From Pararhizobium polonicum (GTDB lineage: Bacteria; Pseudomonadota; Alphaproteobacteria; Rhizobiales; Rhizobiaceae), in NCBI RefSeq assembly GCF_001687365.1, contig NZ_CM004502.1, positions 1 to 64,000 of the forward strand: a stretch of 64,000 nt of DNA. Direction: 5' to 3'. The notes beneath the pieces are model-generated. The model searched no databases. It was not told the DNA's origin and worked only from the letters and a program-made list of their open reading frames with translations. Below are positions 15,487-24,464 of the stretch, one piece after another (within the stretch, counting starts at the first letter, position 1; every line of letters starts with the position of its first letter). The position numbers and the translations under genes were made by a program.

Positions 15487-17430
15487 ATGGCCAAGCCTTA
15501 CGCGTCCGAACTCTCTCGCCTGGAGGAAACGTTCCAGTGGGCCTCCGCAACGGATATCGAGCAGCTGAAGAGCGCGGTTAAAACGGCGGCCCTGTCTTCT
15601 TTGGTGGCTGTTGGATCCGGTGGCTCGCTGACAGCTGCACACGCGCTGGCGTCGCTGCACCAGTCTAATACCGGCAAGGTCGGGCTCGTGCAGACGCCAC
15701 TCGAAGCAGTTGATTCAAGGCTGGAAGCCTTTGTCAGTCATTGGCTGTTGAGTGCTGGCGGGAGCAATGTCGACATCAATGCCGCGGCCCTGGCTCTCAT
15801 TGAGCGAGAGTGCCGCCAGGTCGCCGTAATGTGTGGTCGCGCCGGCAGTCCGATCACCGAAATCTGCGATCGCCATCCTTTTGCCGATCTGTTGCTGTTT
15901 CCGCCACCGGCTGGAAAAGATGGGTTTCTGGCGACAAATTCGCTGCTGGCTTTTACGACGTTGCTCGCCCGAGCATACGCCGCGGTGTTCGATCCGCTTG
16001 CGCCCTGGGACGAAGTGGTCTCGACGATAGCTCCCCTTACACAGACCTCGGGAAGCAGGGTTCATGCCTGGCGAGATCGAGCAGCAGCGCTCTGGACGCG
16101 ACCGACAACAATCGTCCTCTTCGGCCCTTCGACAAAAGTCGGCGCGATCGACCTCGAATCGAAATTTACGGAAGCGGCGCTAGGCGTGGCGCAATTGGCA
16201 GACTACCGGAACTTTGCTCACGGCCGCCATCACTGGCTGGCGAAGCGCGGGAATGATACCGCGGTTCTGGCATTTATTACCGATGACGATAAGGCGATCG
16301 CAAACCGCACGCTCGACCTCATTCCCGAAGACATCCCGGTGGCGCGGCTGGAGATCGAAGGGCGCGGTCCGGCGGCACTGCTCGGATCGTTGCTGGCTGC
16401 TTTGCACATCACCGGATGGGCAGGCGCGGCGCGAGGGATCGATCCGGGCCAGCCGGGTGTTCCGGACTTCGGTCGGAAGCTTTATCATCTCAGCCTGCCG
16501 GGAAAGGCGCGCGTGACAGCGGCTGACGTACGGGCAAAACGAATAAATGCCGCGATCGAACGCAAGACCGGAGAAACGATCAGGCGATTGACCGAACGGG
16601 ATGCCCTCCCGCACTGGCAAAAGGCGCATTCGGCGTTCGTCGATCAGTTGGAAGCGATCACGTTCCGCGGTGTGATCCTCGACTATGACGGCACAATCGT
16701 CGATACCCGTGACCGGTTTCAGCCGGCAGGCGAAGAAATCGCGACTGAACTTGCAAGGATTGTCGACAGCAACGCTGTCCTCAGCATAGCAACAGGCCGC
16801 GGCGTGTCAGTGAGGACCGACCTCAGGAAGATCCTCCCAGAGAGTTGTTGGGCGCACGTGGTCGTCGGTTATTACAATGGTGCCATGATTGGTGCTCTCA
16901 GCGACGACACTGCTCCCGACGGAACCGACGAGGTTTGCCCGGAGCTAAAGGATTTGGCGGAAGCTCTCGCTGTCAGTGAAGAATTGTCCGGTTCGGCGAA
17001 ACAAACGAACAGGCGATATCAGATCACTCTGGAGCCACGCAGGTTCATGGCAGAAAACCGCCTCTGGGACATCGTTCATCAAGTTATCCTCCGGACAGGC
17101 TGCAAGGAAGCAATCGTCACCCGCTCAAGTCATTCGGTCGATATCGTTGCAAGCGGCGTGAGCAAGACAAATGTCATCGACCATGTTCGCGAGTCCGTTA
17201 CGGGTGGGCAAATTTTGACGATCGGAGACCGAGGGCGCTGGCCCGGCAATGACTATGACCTCCTGAATGCACCGATGGGACTGAGCGTCGATGAGGTAAG
17301 CGTCGATCCAGTGACATGCTGGAACCTCGCCGAACCAGGCCAGCGAGGCGTGGCTGTCACGCGGATGTATCTCGCGGCGCTTGAACCAGCGGATGGCGGG
17401 CTTCGGTTCCGAAAAGGGGCGTTTCGATGA
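15487..17430 (+). CDS. SIS-HAD fusion: sugar-phosphate isomerase and phosphatase domains
   Basis: 647 residues. The N-terminal half (about 30-350) is a tandem SIS domain: VAVGSGGSLTAAHA at 40-53 and, later, YRNFAHGRHHWLAKRG. The C-terminal half is a HAD hydrolase: motif I DYDGT at 399-403 with both Asp residues, motif II SIATGRG, Lys in SKTNVID, and motif IV IGDRGRWPGND from about 579. Predicted activities are phosphosugar binding or isomerisation and phosphate removal. ACGGGGA at 15473-15480 fits the ATG at 15487. First gene of the SOS-boxed operon; it overlaps the next gene by four bases. Confidence 0.85.
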   Translation: MAKPYASELSRLEETFQWASATDIEQLKSAVKTAALSSLVAVGSGGSLTAAHALASLHQSNTGKVGLVQTPLEAVDSRLEAFVSHWLLSAGGSNVDINAAALALIERECRQVAVMCGRAGSPITEICDRHPFADLLLFPPPAGKDGFLATNSLLAFTTLLARAYAAVFDPLAPWDEVVSTIAPLTQTSGSRVHAWRDRAAALWTRPTTIVLFGPSTKVGAIDLESKFTEAALGVAQLADYRNFAHGRHHWLAKRGNDTAVLAFITDDDKAIANRTLDLIPEDIPVARLEIEGRGPAALLGSLLAALHITGWAGAARGIDPGQPGVPDFGRKLYHLSLPGKARVTAADVRAKRINAAIERKTGETIRRLTERDALPHWQKAHSAFVDQLEAITFRGVILDYDGTIVDTRDRFQPAGEEIATELARIVDSNAVLSIATGRGVSVRTDLRKILPESCWAHVVVGYYNGAMIGALSDDTAPDGTDEVCPELKDLAEALAVSEELSGSAKQTNRRYQITLEPRRFMAENRLWDIVHQVILRTGCKEAIVTRSSHSVDIVASGVSKTNVIDHVRESVTGGQILTIGDRGRWPGNDYDLLNAPMGLSVDEVSVDPVTCWNLAEPGQRGVAVTRMYLAALEPADGGLRFRKGAFR

Positions 17431-18575
17431 ATGAAGACCTCGGCTTGAGGGTTCTGAGCGAAATCATGCAATGGAGCGACGACGAAGCGCGGAACGAATT
17501 CCGCTGGCTTCGGCTGATGGCGCGCCTGAAATATGATGGATACCGGGACTTCCAGGCCGGGATGCGCTTCATCGAAAGCCTCGCGACGTGGCTGCAGCAG
17601 TTCAAAAGTGCAGAACAGCGCCGAACCGCTTACGATTTTGTCCGAAAGGCCCTGGTCTACATCGGCCCCAGTGAAATGCAGCGACTGGTCGAGCAGCTCT
17701 ATCCGAAGATCGTGCAGGATCGGCTTGTGCGCATGGTCGCCAAGGAGAGGGATATTCCGCCATACAGGGTCTATGCTGACGAGGAAGCCAGCAAGGCCGT
17801 TGACCGCTTGCGACGGCAGACGCTTTTCATGGGCCTGAGCGACGGCGCCCGTATCGATGGGTTGCGCCACAGCAATGTCGGGCTTTTGAACAACGAGCAG
17901 CTCGTTGTCTCGACGCAGCTCGATACCGAGAAATGGCAGGATCTTCTCGGCAATTTGGAAGAGTCACTTCAAGACAAGGAGGCAAAGTTCAGGCTTGTCT
18001 ACCTTATCGACGATTTTATGGGAACAGGGACGTCGTTCCTCCGGTATAACGAGGCCAAAAAGAAGTGGTCGGGGAAGCTGACGAAATTCAAGGAGTCGAT
18101 CGCGCTTGCCAGGGAAAATCTGGGCGGCAAGCAGATGTTCGCGGACGGTTGGCAACTCTGTATCCACCACTATATCGGCACCCATGCCGCGTCTTCGATC
18201 ATGGTTCAACGCGAGGAAGAAGCGCGAGCAGCCCTTACATCGGATGGCTGGGCATCGGCGGTAAATTTCTCATTCGGGACAGTTCTTCCTCCGGAGCTTC
18301 CGATTAATGCCCCTGGCAACAGCTTCTCCGATTTCATCGAACTGACCAACATCTACTATGATCCTGCGATCCGCACGAAGCACACGGACGTCGGCGGTGT
18401 GACGCATCTTGGTCTCGGCTATGGGGGATGCGCTCTCCCTCTGATCCTAGATCACAACACACCAAATAATTCCGTTGCCCTCTTATGGGCAGAAACTGAC
18501 GGCGTGGAGGGAGAATCGGGCGAGATCGCGCCTGCGATGAGCCCGCTGTTCCGCCGCCGCCAGAGACATGTATAG
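17427..18575 (+). CDS. phosphoribosyltransferase-like protein of a predicted conflict system
   Basis: 382 residues. The PRPP-binding loop VYLIDDFMGTGTSF at 191-204 (two acids, then GTGTS) is a classic type I phosphoribosyltransferase motif. A helical N-terminal region precedes it and GGVTHLGLGYGGCALPLILDHNTPNNSVALLWAE follows near the C-terminus. I recall similar proteins being grouped as PRTase-CE in predicted bacterial conflict systems but cannot check this. A plausible role is making or breaking a ribosyl bond on a base, nucleotide or nucleic acid. The ATG overlaps the upstream stop. Confidence 0.75.
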   Translation: MNEDLGLRVLSEIMQWSDDEARNEFRWLRLMARLKYDGYRDFQAGMRFIESLATWLQQFKSAEQRRTAYDFVRKALVYIGPSEMQRLVEQLYPKIVQDRLVRMVAKERDIPPYRVYADEEASKAVDRLRRQTLFMGLSDGARIDGLRHSNVGLLNNEQLVVSTQLDTEKWQDLLGNLEESLQDKEAKFRLVYLIDDFMGTGTSFLRYNEAKKKWSGKLTKFKESIALARENLGGKQMFADGWQLCIHHYIGTHAASSIMVQREEEARAALTSDGWASAVNFSFGTVLPPELPINAPGNSFSDFIELTNIYYDPAIRTKHTDVGGVTHLGLGYGGCALPLILDHNTPNNSVALLWAETDGVEGESGEIAPAMSPLFRRRQRHV

Positions 18576-18582
18576 GTGAGAC

Positions 18583-20502
18583 TTGGTCAATCCCTTTGAA
18601 AAACGCGCAACCGAGTATCTTCAGCAGGACGAAGCTTTTCTCGCTGTCGTGACGCCAGAGCCGCTTTCGACGTTCTTCGAGAAGCCTGCCAAGGAAGGTA
18701 AGCTCTACGACCGATTGGCCATGGTGATCGGCACGCCTGGGAGTGGGAAGACCACTCTTGCCCGGCTTTTCAAGTTCTCGGCACTTCGCGTTCTGCTGCG
18801 AAATCGCGGCTTTGAAACCTATAAAACCCTGATCGATGGATTGGCGGCCTGTTCTGCCATTAGGGACGGCCATCCTGCCATCATCGGATGTAGGATATCC
18901 CTCGAGAGCGAATATCGCGAGTTTTGGGAGTTTCCCTATCCCGATTCCTTGAAGGCGTCGCTAACCGTTGCCCTCCTGCAGGCGCGGGCCGTACTCGGTT
19001 GGTTGCGAGACGCTCAGGCGGCCGGCATCGCGCTCGACGACATCGAAATTGTTGCGAGACCTGATGCCGAGGCAGCGCTGGAGGCGATTGGGGGGCCCAA
19101 CGGGGTCGGATTGCAGCGCCGCGCCCGGGAGATGGAGGCAGCAATCTATGAGATCTCAGCAGCCCTCGTTCCTCCCGAAATCGATGAGGTCGAGCAGAAT
19201 GCGGCAGCGACCGCCTATCGTCCGCTTGATGTCATCGACGCCTTCAAGGTGAAAGATGGCCAGGAGATTTTGCAGCTCGTCCCGCTCGTCGTCTTTGATG
19301 ACGCGCATTATCTGCATCCCAACCAATTGCTGGCGCTACAGCGATGGCTCGCCCGGAGAGAGCTGCGTGTTGCGCGCTGGATCCTGACCCGCCTTGACGC
19401 ACTGGCGCCCGCCGACGTCCTGATCGAAGGACAGAACGTTTTCGAGGAAGATGAACCGGGGTTAAAACGCGCCCGGGAAATCACCACGATATGGATGCAG
19501 AGCAGCGAAGGCCGTGCAAATCAGCGCCGCGCCTTCCGCAAGATGGCGAAGGACATGGCGGCACGTTACCTCAGCCAGATGGAGGTCTTTAATCGCCGTG
19601 GCCTCAATTCGCTCGGTGACCTGCTGTCAACACATGTCGAGTCCCTCCCAGCTTCGAAGGCGGAAAGACTGACTAAAAAGGTCAACGCGATCCAGCGCCG
19701 TTATTCGATAACGGCGGAGCGTCGATCAAATCTGGAGCGCGAGGTCGCTGACTATCTTGAGAAGGCCGGGGAGAGCTCAGATGATTTGAAGCTGGCGATG
19801 CTCTCGATCCTCCTCGAGCGATACGCAAATCGAGTTCCCCAACGGGGGTTATTCGAGGATGAGCCCGAAGTCGACGCCGAGCCGTCCAAGCCGTTGAACG
19901 CCGGGTCAGCAGTGGCGGACGGTGCGAAAATCCATTTGCTTCATCAGTTCGACCGTCCCTATTACTACGGCATCGACGCTTTATGCGACGCGAGTTCGGA
20001 AAATGCTGAGCAGTTCCTTCACCTCGCCGCACGCCTCGTCGCACAGTCCGAGACGCAATTGATCAGGTCGAAGTCACCGACCCTCACCAGTCAAGCTCAG
20101 CACAATTTGCTGCGCGAGCGCGCCGACGAGATGATTCGTGACTGGGACTTTCCGCTGAATCATCTTGTCAGGCGTCTGTCGAAGGGCATAGCAGATCAAT
20201 GCGTCGCCAAGAGCCTCGAAGGGAACGCTCCTCTCAACGGCGGGGCGAACGCGTTCGGCATCCCGCAGGAGGAATTCGACCTGATCCCGAGACATCAGCC
20301 TGACCTCGCCAAGGCGCTGCAGTTTGGGGTCGCATATAACGCCTTTGTCCTCATTCCGAACCACAGCACGAAAAACAGGCTCTGGTGCCTCGTCGAATTG
20401 TCGGGAGTTATGCTGATCCAGAACGGTCTTACCCTGAAGAGGGGCGGCTTCATAGAACGCCGGGTAGACGATCTTGTCCGGCTAATGGGCGGGGCGAACT
20501 GA
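18583..20502 (+). CDS. P-loop ATPase of the five-gene operon
   Basis: 639 residues. Walker A GTPGSGKTT at 50-58, Walker B VVFDDAHYL at 236-244, then an ORC/STAND-like sequence (RRELRVARWILTRLDAL) where a sensor arginine is expected. The C-terminal half is largely helical, with LIRSKSPTLTSQAQHNLLRERADEMIRDWDFP and no recognised motif. It starts at TTG 18583, supported by AGGTGAG at 18574-18580, seven bases after the PRTase stop. It may sense the trigger or act as a switch for the enzymes. Low similarity to named families; I would call it Orc/Cdc6-like at most. Confidence 0.75.
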   Translation: MVNPFEKRATEYLQQDEAFLAVVTPEPLSTFFEKPAKEGKLYDRLAMVIGTPGSGKTTLARLFKFSALRVLLRNRGFETYKTLIDGLAACSAIRDGHPAIIGCRISLESEYREFWEFPYPDSLKASLTVALLQARAVLGWLRDAQAAGIALDDIEIVARPDAEAALEAIGGPNGVGLQRRAREMEAAIYEISAALVPPEIDEVEQNAAATAYRPLDVIDAFKVKDGQEILQLVPLVVFDDAHYLHPNQLLALQRWLARRELRVARWILTRLDALAPADVLIEGQNVFEEDEPGLKRAREITTIWMQSSEGRANQRRAFRKMAKDMAARYLSQMEVFNRRGLNSLGDLLSTHVESLPASKAERLTKKVNAIQRRYSITAERRSNLEREVADYLEKAGESSDDLKLAMLSILLERYANRVPQRGLFEDEPEVDAEPSKPLNAGSAVADGAKIHLLHQFDRPYYYGIDALCDASSENAEQFLHLAARLVAQSETQLIRSKSPTLTSQAQHNLLRERADEMIRDWDFPLNHLVRRLSKGIADQCVAKSLEGNAPLNGGANAFGIPQEEFDLIPRHQPDLAKALQFGVAYNAFVLIPNHSTKNRLWCLVELSGVMLIQNGLTLKRGGFIERRVDDLVRLMGGAN

Positions 20503-21611
20503 TGACGCGGGATTGGCGATGGGATCCATGCGTGTCGCATGATGGCGGAGAGGCTGAGAGCTTCGTCGCGGACTACTTTGCGATGAAGGATCGGAAGACC
20601 TTGCTCATTGGTGGCGCAGGCTTCGATCCCCGTGCAACTCAGGTCGTTGAACGGATGGCCGCTGCGGGAGCCGATGTGCGGGCCCTGTTTGTGCGGGAAA
20701 ACAGGCCAGATCCGGATCCAGAGCTTACGCGTAGAGCAGAAGAAAACATCGGCCGTCTCCAAAACGCAATTCCATCCCATGAAATCGTGTCCATCGAGAT
20801 TTTCGGGGCCGACGGCGCTGTTGTCGGTGGAAGAAACGTTGCGATGGCGGCATCTCGTCAGGACATGACTTCGATTACTGACGTGGTGGTAGATATCAGC
20901 GCCCTGTCCGTGGGTACGGCCTTTCCCCTGATCAAATTCTTCGTTGAGCTCATTGACCGGGGAAGAGGCCCGAAAAACCTGCACCTGTTTGTCGCTCATG
21001 ATCCAGGCCTCGATGCGCAAATCTCGTCAATTGCCAGCGATGCACCGGGCTATGTTCATGGGTTCAGAGGCGGACTCACTCTCGACTCGGCTTCCCAGGC
21101 AGCGAAGCTCTGGCTGCCCCAACTTGCAAAGGGCCGTCAGCAGGCGCTGTCGCGTGTCCACGATTTTGTCTCGCCGCACGACACATGTCCTATACTGCCG
21201 TTTCCGGCGCGAGACTCCCGGCTCGGCGATCTGCTCGCGGAGGAATACATTGTCGAGTTCGAAAGCGCCTGGAAGGTTGATGCGCGTGATGTCGTCTATG
21301 CGGATGAGCAGGACCCCTTGCATCTATACCGAACGATCCTCCGGCTCGACGATTTGCGCAAACCGGTGTTTCGTGATGCCGGTGGCTCGATCCTCATTCT
21401 GTCGCCGCTCGGAACCAAAGTCATGTCCCTCGGCGCCTTGATGGCGGCCCTGGAACGGGATTTACCAGTCGCTTACCTTGAGTCGATAGGGTATAATTTC
21501 CAAGCGTCGGCGGAACCCGCATCCACGACACCGCATCTTATTCATGTCTGGTTGGAGGGAGACGTCTACCCGCAGCCTCGCCCCAGACTGAAAAAAGGAC
21601 TAGCTCAATGA
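20502..21611 (+). CDS. unknown Rossmann-like protein of the five-gene operon
   Basis: 369 residues, not recognised. KTLLIGGAGFDPRATQVVERMAAAGADVRALFV (about 32-64) looks like a nucleotide-binding beta-alpha-beta unit. TDVVVDISALSVGTAFPLIKFFVEL (about 128-152) and SILILSPLGTKVMSLGALMAA (about 295-315) look like further strand-helix units, giving the feel of a receptor or effector domain of the type found with STAND/ORC ATPases. The ATG at 20502 overlaps the ATPase stop; its own stop overlaps the kinase start, so all five genes are coupled. Confidence 0.65.
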   Translation: MTRDWRWDPCVSHDGGEAESFVADYFAMKDRKTLLIGGAGFDPRATQVVERMAAAGADVRALFVRENRPDPDPELTRRAEENIGRLQNAIPSHEIVSIEIFGADGAVVGGRNVAMAASRQDMTSITDVVVDISALSVGTAFPLIKFFVELIDRGRGPKNLHLFVAHDPGLDAQISSIASDAPGYVHGFRGGLTLDSASQAAKLWLPQLAKGRQQALSRVHDFVSPHDTCPILPFPARDSRLGDLLAEEYIVEFESAWKVDARDVVYADEQDPLHLYRTILRLDDLRKPVFRDAGGSILILSPLGTKVMSLGALMAALERDLPVAYLESIGYNFQASAEPASTTPHLIHVWLEGDVYPQPRPRLKKGLAQ

Positions 21612-22660
21612 CCATATCGACCGAAAAGCCTCGAATCTTTGGAACAGGCTTAATCGCACTCGACCTCGTCATTGGCGTTGATAGCGCTGCACCTGTCCAT
21701 TCCTGGACCGGTGGCACTTGCGGCAACGTCCTTACGATTATGGGCTACCTTGGATGGGACGCCTATCCGATTGCGCGCATGAACGGCGATCCGGCATCCG
21801 AGCGTGTTCGCGTTGACCTCAAAAAATGGAATGTGCATCTCGATTATACAGATTGCGCCCCGACCGGCCATACGCCGATCATTATCCAGCAGATCAAGCG
21901 CGCTCGCGATGGCTCTCCCACGCACCGCTTTCTTTGGACCTGCCCCCATTGCGGACAAAGGCTGCCAAGCTACCGTCCTGTGACGCAGAATGCTGTCGAG
22001 CAGATTATCCCCGCACTTTCCGGGGCGGCGGTATTCTTTTTGGATCGCGTGTCGCGTGCGGCGATATCGCTGGCGGCGGAAGCTGCGCGCGCCGGCGCCA
22101 TCGTTATCTTCGAACCGTCGGGAAAGTCGGACGAGAAGCTTTTCGACGAAGCGCTGCAAATCGCCCACATTGTGAAATATTCCGATCAACGTCTTTCGGA
22201 TGCTGGTGGCGCAATGATTGGGGGCCGGCCCACGCTGCTTGAAATCCAGACATTGGGGTCACAAGGCCTTCGCTACAGGCATCGATTGGCTGGGATCCCG
22301 TCGGATTGGAAAAGCCTCCCGGCATTGGCCGCTCCTTTGCTGGTCGATACATGCGGTTCAGGGGATTGGTGCACAGCGGGACTGCTGGCGACGGCTGCCC
22401 ATAAGGGCCTGCAAGGCATCAACGAAATTGACGAAGGAGGCCTAATCGAGGCGCTGCGTTACGGACAGGCGCTAGCAGCATGGAATTGCGGCTTCGAAGG
22501 TGCTCGTGGCGGCATGTATGCGTTGGAGAAGCACGAGTTTGCGCGGCAAATAGAGGCGATCAGGGCCGGCAAACCTCTTTTGCACGTCCTCGAACGATCC
22601 CATTCTCCAGAAGCATCTGTTGCGTGCCCAGCGTGCCCACGCGAGGTTTCTGCAGCGTAA
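21608..22660 (+). CDS. PfkB-family sugar/nucleoside kinase with extra cysteines
   Basis: 350 residues. The ribokinase-fold signatures are present: WTGGTCGN at 33-40 and DTCGSGD at 247-253, whose last Asp is the catalytic base and whose GSG forms the anion hole. Unusual are CPHC at 112-115, inserted in the substrate-lid region, and CPAC at 340-343 near the C-terminus. Together these could bind zinc. Substrate is unknown; with the PRTase, SIS and HAD partners, phosphorylation of a ribosyl product is plausible. Last gene of the operon. Confidence 0.8.
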   Translation: MTISTEKPRIFGTGLIALDLVIGVDSAAPVHSWTGGTCGNVLTIMGYLGWDAYPIARMNGDPASERVRVDLKKWNVHLDYTDCAPTGHTPIIIQQIKRARDGSPTHRFLWTCPHCGQRLPSYRPVTQNAVEQIIPALSGAAVFFLDRVSRAAISLAAEAARAGAIVIFEPSGKSDEKLFDEALQIAHIVKYSDQRLSDAGGAMIGGRPTLLEIQTLGSQGLRYRHRLAGIPSDWKSLPALAAPLLVDTCGSGDWCTAGLLATAAHKGLQGINEIDEGGLIEALRYGQALAAWNCGFEGARGGMYALEKHEFARQIEAIRAGKPLLHVLERSHSPEASVACPACPREVSAA

Positions 22661-22871
22661 TTCGATCGCGGCAGAACACACTAGCGCAATCTCATTCTAA
22701 GAACTGAATGTCGCCGTCTGATTTACAGATTTCACCAGGATCAAACCGTTCAGCCTTTCCTGAAAACAGCCATTTCACGGAGTCATGCTTCATTGCCGGC
22801 ACGCCAACCGCCTCAGTGTAGGGCTGGAGAGACAGCGCAAGCGGTACGCAAAATTCTGACGCGTCCGGATA

Positions 22872-23075
22872 TCAATCCGCCCTGACGTTTTCGGCTTTGG
22901 ACTTCCCAGTCTTGCGATCCTGGCCGAGCTCGTAGCTGACTTTTTGCCCGTCGTGCAGGGTTCCGGAGCCTTGCAGGGCGGACACATGCACGAACACATC
23001 CGCTCCGCCATTGTCCGGCGTAATGAAACCGAAGCCCTTATCCTGATTGAAAAACTTTACGGTTCCGATTGCCAT
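22872..23075 (-). CDS. cspA: CspA-family cold-shock protein
   Basis: 67 residues, a complete single cold-shock domain. RNP1 (KGFGFI) and RNP2 (VFVHVSAL) are both present after [12 protein letters not shown]. It binds single-stranded RNA/DNA and acts as an RNA chaperone. The start at 23075 is set by AAGAGGTCGGG just before it and by family length. The preceding 237 bases up to the SRAP gene hold no coding region I can support and probably contain its long regulatory 5' leader. Confidence 0.95.
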   Translation of the reverse strand: MAIGTVKFFNQDKGFGFITPDNGGADVFVHVSALQGSGTLHDGQKVSYELGQDRKTGKSKAENVRAD

Positions 23076-23312
23076 ATCCCGACCTCTTTTCCGGTGGTTT
23101 GTTGTCGCCCAATCTAGCGAGCGATGAGACGCCGCGCAACACATCCCGCACCCGGACAAGGCCACGAATACCTGCCCTCTCCCGGCGCCGTGTTGAGAGC
23201 ACCGTCATTCCGTCGGAAAATTCGACCACTGACTGCGGCTCGGTCGCGCAGTCGTCCTGGACCGCAGCGCTCCTGTTTGGGAAGGCAGGACTGTATGCAA
23301 ATGGAAAGCGCA

Positions 23313-23903
23313 TCAGCCGACCTGCTCAACATTGAGGGTGCCGACGGGCAGTGGCCTGATCAGAGACTTCGCTGATACGGACGGATCGAGCCAGTCCGCC
23401 CAGGCCTCCCGCTCGAGGATGACGATCTGCCGGTCGTGATACGGCGCGATGTCCGGTCCCGGCTCCATCGTCAGCATCGTGAAGGCTTGACCCACGTCAT
23501 CCGTCTCACGCCAGATTCCGGCGATGCAGAAGATCGGCTCGTCCTTCTTGGTGAACAGCCATTTATCCTTACGTTTTTTGCCTTTTTCCGTCGGATCTGT
23601 GAACTCGTAGAAGCCATCGGCAACGATCAGGCAGCGGTTGGAGTTGAACTCGCGTCCGTCCGATCGGAAATTGTAGACCGGCCGCTTGTTTTGTCCCGGC
23701 CAGCTCCACCGGCGCTGGATGAGGTCCGCCTCGTCGCGCGCTCCCTCGATCCAGCGGACGATCGGAGCCATGTCGGTGATCTTGATGTCTTCGCGTGCCG
23801 CAAGGTTCGGCGCGCCTTCGCCGAAGCGGATTTTGATCTTGAGATGCGCGAAGTCCTCGACGATCGAGGCCACGTCCACCATCAACCGATAGTCGTTACA
23901 CAT
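23313..23903 (-). CDS. SRAP (YedK/HMCES-type) abasic-site protein
   Basis: 196 residues. Family residues in order: Cys2 (MCNDYR), Asn in VYNFRSDG, the Glu-containing ADGFYEF, and the catalytic His in IAPYHDRQIVIL. SRAP proteins form a covalent DNA-protein crosslink through Cys2 at abasic sites in single-stranded DNA and shield them from strand breakage. The gene is divergent from a second SRAP gene; one SOS box (23935-23949) sits between them, 31 bases upstream of this start. Confidence 0.9.
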   Translation of the reverse strand: MCNDYRLMVDVASIVEDFAHLKIKIRFGEGAPNLAAREDIKITDMAPIVRWIEGARDEADLIQRRWSWPGQNKRPVYNFRSDGREFNSNRCLIVADGFYEFTDPTEKGKKRKDKWLFTKKDEPIFCIAGIWRETDDVGQAFTMLTMEPGPDIAPYHDRQIVILEREAWADWLDPSVSAKSLIRPLPVGTLNVEQVG

Positions 23904-23934
23904 GCTTCCTCAGCGCTCCTTGTTGCCTCGTTCG

Positions 23935-23949
23935 GTTCTTGCTATGTTC
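23935..23949. promoter_or_regulatory. LexA (SOS) box between divergent SRAP genes
   Basis: GTTCTTGCTATGTTC, identical over all 15 bases to the box at 15446-15460. It is placed to control both SRAP genes, 31 bases from one start codon and only five from the other. Confidence 0.8.
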
Positions 23950-23954
23950 TACAT

Positions 23955-24464
23955 ATGACGAACGCGAAGGTTTTCCAGTCCGACGCCCCGCTCGACGAGC
24001 GCCGCGTCATCATACGGCGCCACGAGGGCGATGTGGAGATGGTCGAGCTGCCGTGGGGGCTGCGTCCTCTTGATGGCGGTCCGCGCGCCGTCAACGTCGT
24101 TCGCTCTGAAGGAAGGACGTTTCCAAGCCACCGCTGCCTGGTGCCGGCATCGGAGTTTCGCCATCGTAGCGGCGGCAAAAATTTCAGTTTCTCGCTCGCC
24201 AACGGCGACTGGTTCTATTTCGCAGGAATCTGGCGACAGGCGTCGAACGGCTGGCCGGAAGCCTACGCCATCCTGACGATTGAGGCGAATACCGACATCG
24301 CGCCTTATCATGACCGGCAGATGGCAGTCCTGACGCGCGATCAGCGGATGGACTGGCTCGATGGGCTTGTACCGGAAGAGGAAATCCTCCGGCCACTTCC
24401 TGCCAGGACCTTCCGCGTCAAATCTCTCTCGAACGCTTCTTTCCAGCCTCGGCTTGCAGTCTAA
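23955..24464 (+). CDS. SRAP-family protein lacking the catalytic cysteine
   Basis: 169 residues. The later half matches SRAP well: NVVRSEGRTFPSHRCLVPASEF, WFYFAGIWRQ, and TDIAPYHDRQMAVL with the conserved His. The N-terminus is MTNAKVFQSD, so the position-2 Cys that attacks abasic DNA is missing, and the protein cannot crosslink by the known chemistry. The SOS box ends five bases before the ATG. If TATGTT within it is the -10, the message would start at or next to the ATG (leaderless). Its end overlaps the end of dinB by four bases. Confidence 0.8.
   Translation: MTNAKVFQSDAPLDERRVIIRRHEGDVEMVELPWGLRPLDGGPRAVNVVRSEGRTFPSHRCLVPASEFRHRSGGKNFSFSLANGDWFYFAGIWRQASNGWPEAYAILTIEANTDIAPYHDRQMAVLTRDQRMDWLDGLVPEEEILRPLPARTFRVKSLSNASFQPRLAV

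Noticed and set aside
22690-22790. 33-codon minus-strand frame after cspA (MKHDSVKWLFSGKAERF)
   Set aside because: Reads like protein and continues the cspA frame beyond its stop, but there is no ribosome site and no recognised family.
23436-23954. Extension of the second SRAP gene far upstream
   Set aside because: It would run through the first SRAP gene in antisense and across the SOS box; similarity begins only at 23955.
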